From Roseburia sp. (GTDB taxonomy: Bacteria; Bacillota; Clostridia; Lachnospirales; Lachnospiraceae), in assembly GCA_030844625.1 (NCBI GenBank), contig JAUUNJ010000206.1:1-5373 (forward strand): DNA of 5,373 bases, written 5' to 3'. This document shows positions 5,262 through 5,373 of the stretch, piece by piece; within the stretch, counting starts at the first letter, position 1, and each line of letters opens with the position of its first letter. The notes below the pieces were generated by a model. That model saw only the letters and a list, made by a program, of their open reading frames with translations. It did no database searches and was not told where the DNA came from. Both the position numbers and the translations under genes were made by a program.

Positions 5262-5373
5262 TTATTTACCTCCGTAGTTCTCAATTTTACAAGTATGATT
5301 GTCCTTAAAACCTGCAACAAGTTTTTCAAAGGACTGTGCAAAGCGTACATCATCTTCTTCTGTACGCTTTCTC
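5262..5373 (-). CDS. C-terminal end of an unrecognised protein (5' part outside window)
   Basis: An open minus-strand frame enters at the right window edge (first full codon 5372-5370) and ends with TAA at 5262-5264. It encodes 36 residues, including RFAQSFEKLVAGFKDN and ending IENYGGK. The last codons contain the ribosome binding site of the DUF6440 gene, which follows after 2 bp, a sign of an authentic coupled gene pair. The stretch is predicted helical and charged. No family is recognised from this fragment. It carries a perfect 10-bp inverted repeat within its coding sequence (5340-5370). Confidence 0.65.
   Translation of the reverse strand, partial: RKRTEEDDVRFAQSFEKLVAGFKDNHTCKIENYGGK
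5340..5370. repeat. Perfect 10-bp inverted repeat inside a coding region
   Basis: AAAGCGTACA (5340-5349) and TGTACGCTTT (5361-5370) are exact reverse complements separated by 11 bases. It lies within the C-terminal coding part of the truncated right-edge gene. It could form an mRNA stem-loop upstream of the DUF6440 ribosome binding site (about 70 bases away) or be a binding site; no T run follows on either strand. Confidence 0.55.

Noticed and set aside
1..5373. CRISPR array, tRNA, rRNA, integrase or transposase
   Set aside because: No regularly spaced repeats, no cloverleaf with tRNA signatures and no recombinase motifs were seen on either strand.

Overview
The window is AT-rich, mostly minus-strand Firmicutes DNA. 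The gene families suggest an anaerobic Clostridia member, most likely Lachnospiraceae: a clostridial-type chemotaxis receptor, a LytTR regulator with a DUF3021-like membrane protein, and a DUF6440 small protein. This assignment is an inference from family content and composition; there is no rRNA or taxonomic marker gene here.

Left part (1-1092): a plus-strand methyl-accepting chemotaxis protein whose 5' end lies outside the window ends at 914. It converges on a minus-strand gene block. Between them lie a strong intrinsic terminator oriented for the minus strand (946-988) and a short protein-like reading frame without a usable start (970-1092), which looks like a decayed or frameshifted gene.

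Middle part (1086-2864, minus): a three-gene set reads LytTR-type DNA-binding regulator, then CPBP (CAAX-protease-like) intramembrane protease, then a four-helix DUF3021-like membrane protein. The last two genes overlap by 41 bases. Regulator and DUF3021-like protein are commonly neighbours; here an intramembrane protease sits between them. This suggests a membrane-controlled transcription switch with a proteolytic part, possibly linked to peptide or envelope stress. A perfect 17-bp palindrome lies about 100 bp upstream of the regulator.

Right-middle part (2999-4836, minus): a complete type IV toxin-antitoxin / abortive infection pair, AbiEi (winged-helix antitoxin-repressor) followed by AbiEii (nucleotidyltransferase toxin). 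The toxin stop codon overlaps (ATGA) the start of a 49-codon single-pass membrane protein that is easily missed by a length cutoff. It could be an undescribed third member of this AbiE operon. A consensus -35 element with an overlapping palindrome lies upstream of AbiEi.

Right edge (4837-5373): a 237-bp stretch holding the AbiE promoter region and a tight hairpin, then a DUF6440 protein directly coupled (2-bp gap) to the C-terminal end of an unrecognised protein that runs off the window. The block from about 930 to the right end looks like accessory, defence-flavoured DNA, but no integrase, transposase, tRNA, CRISPR or attachment site is visible.
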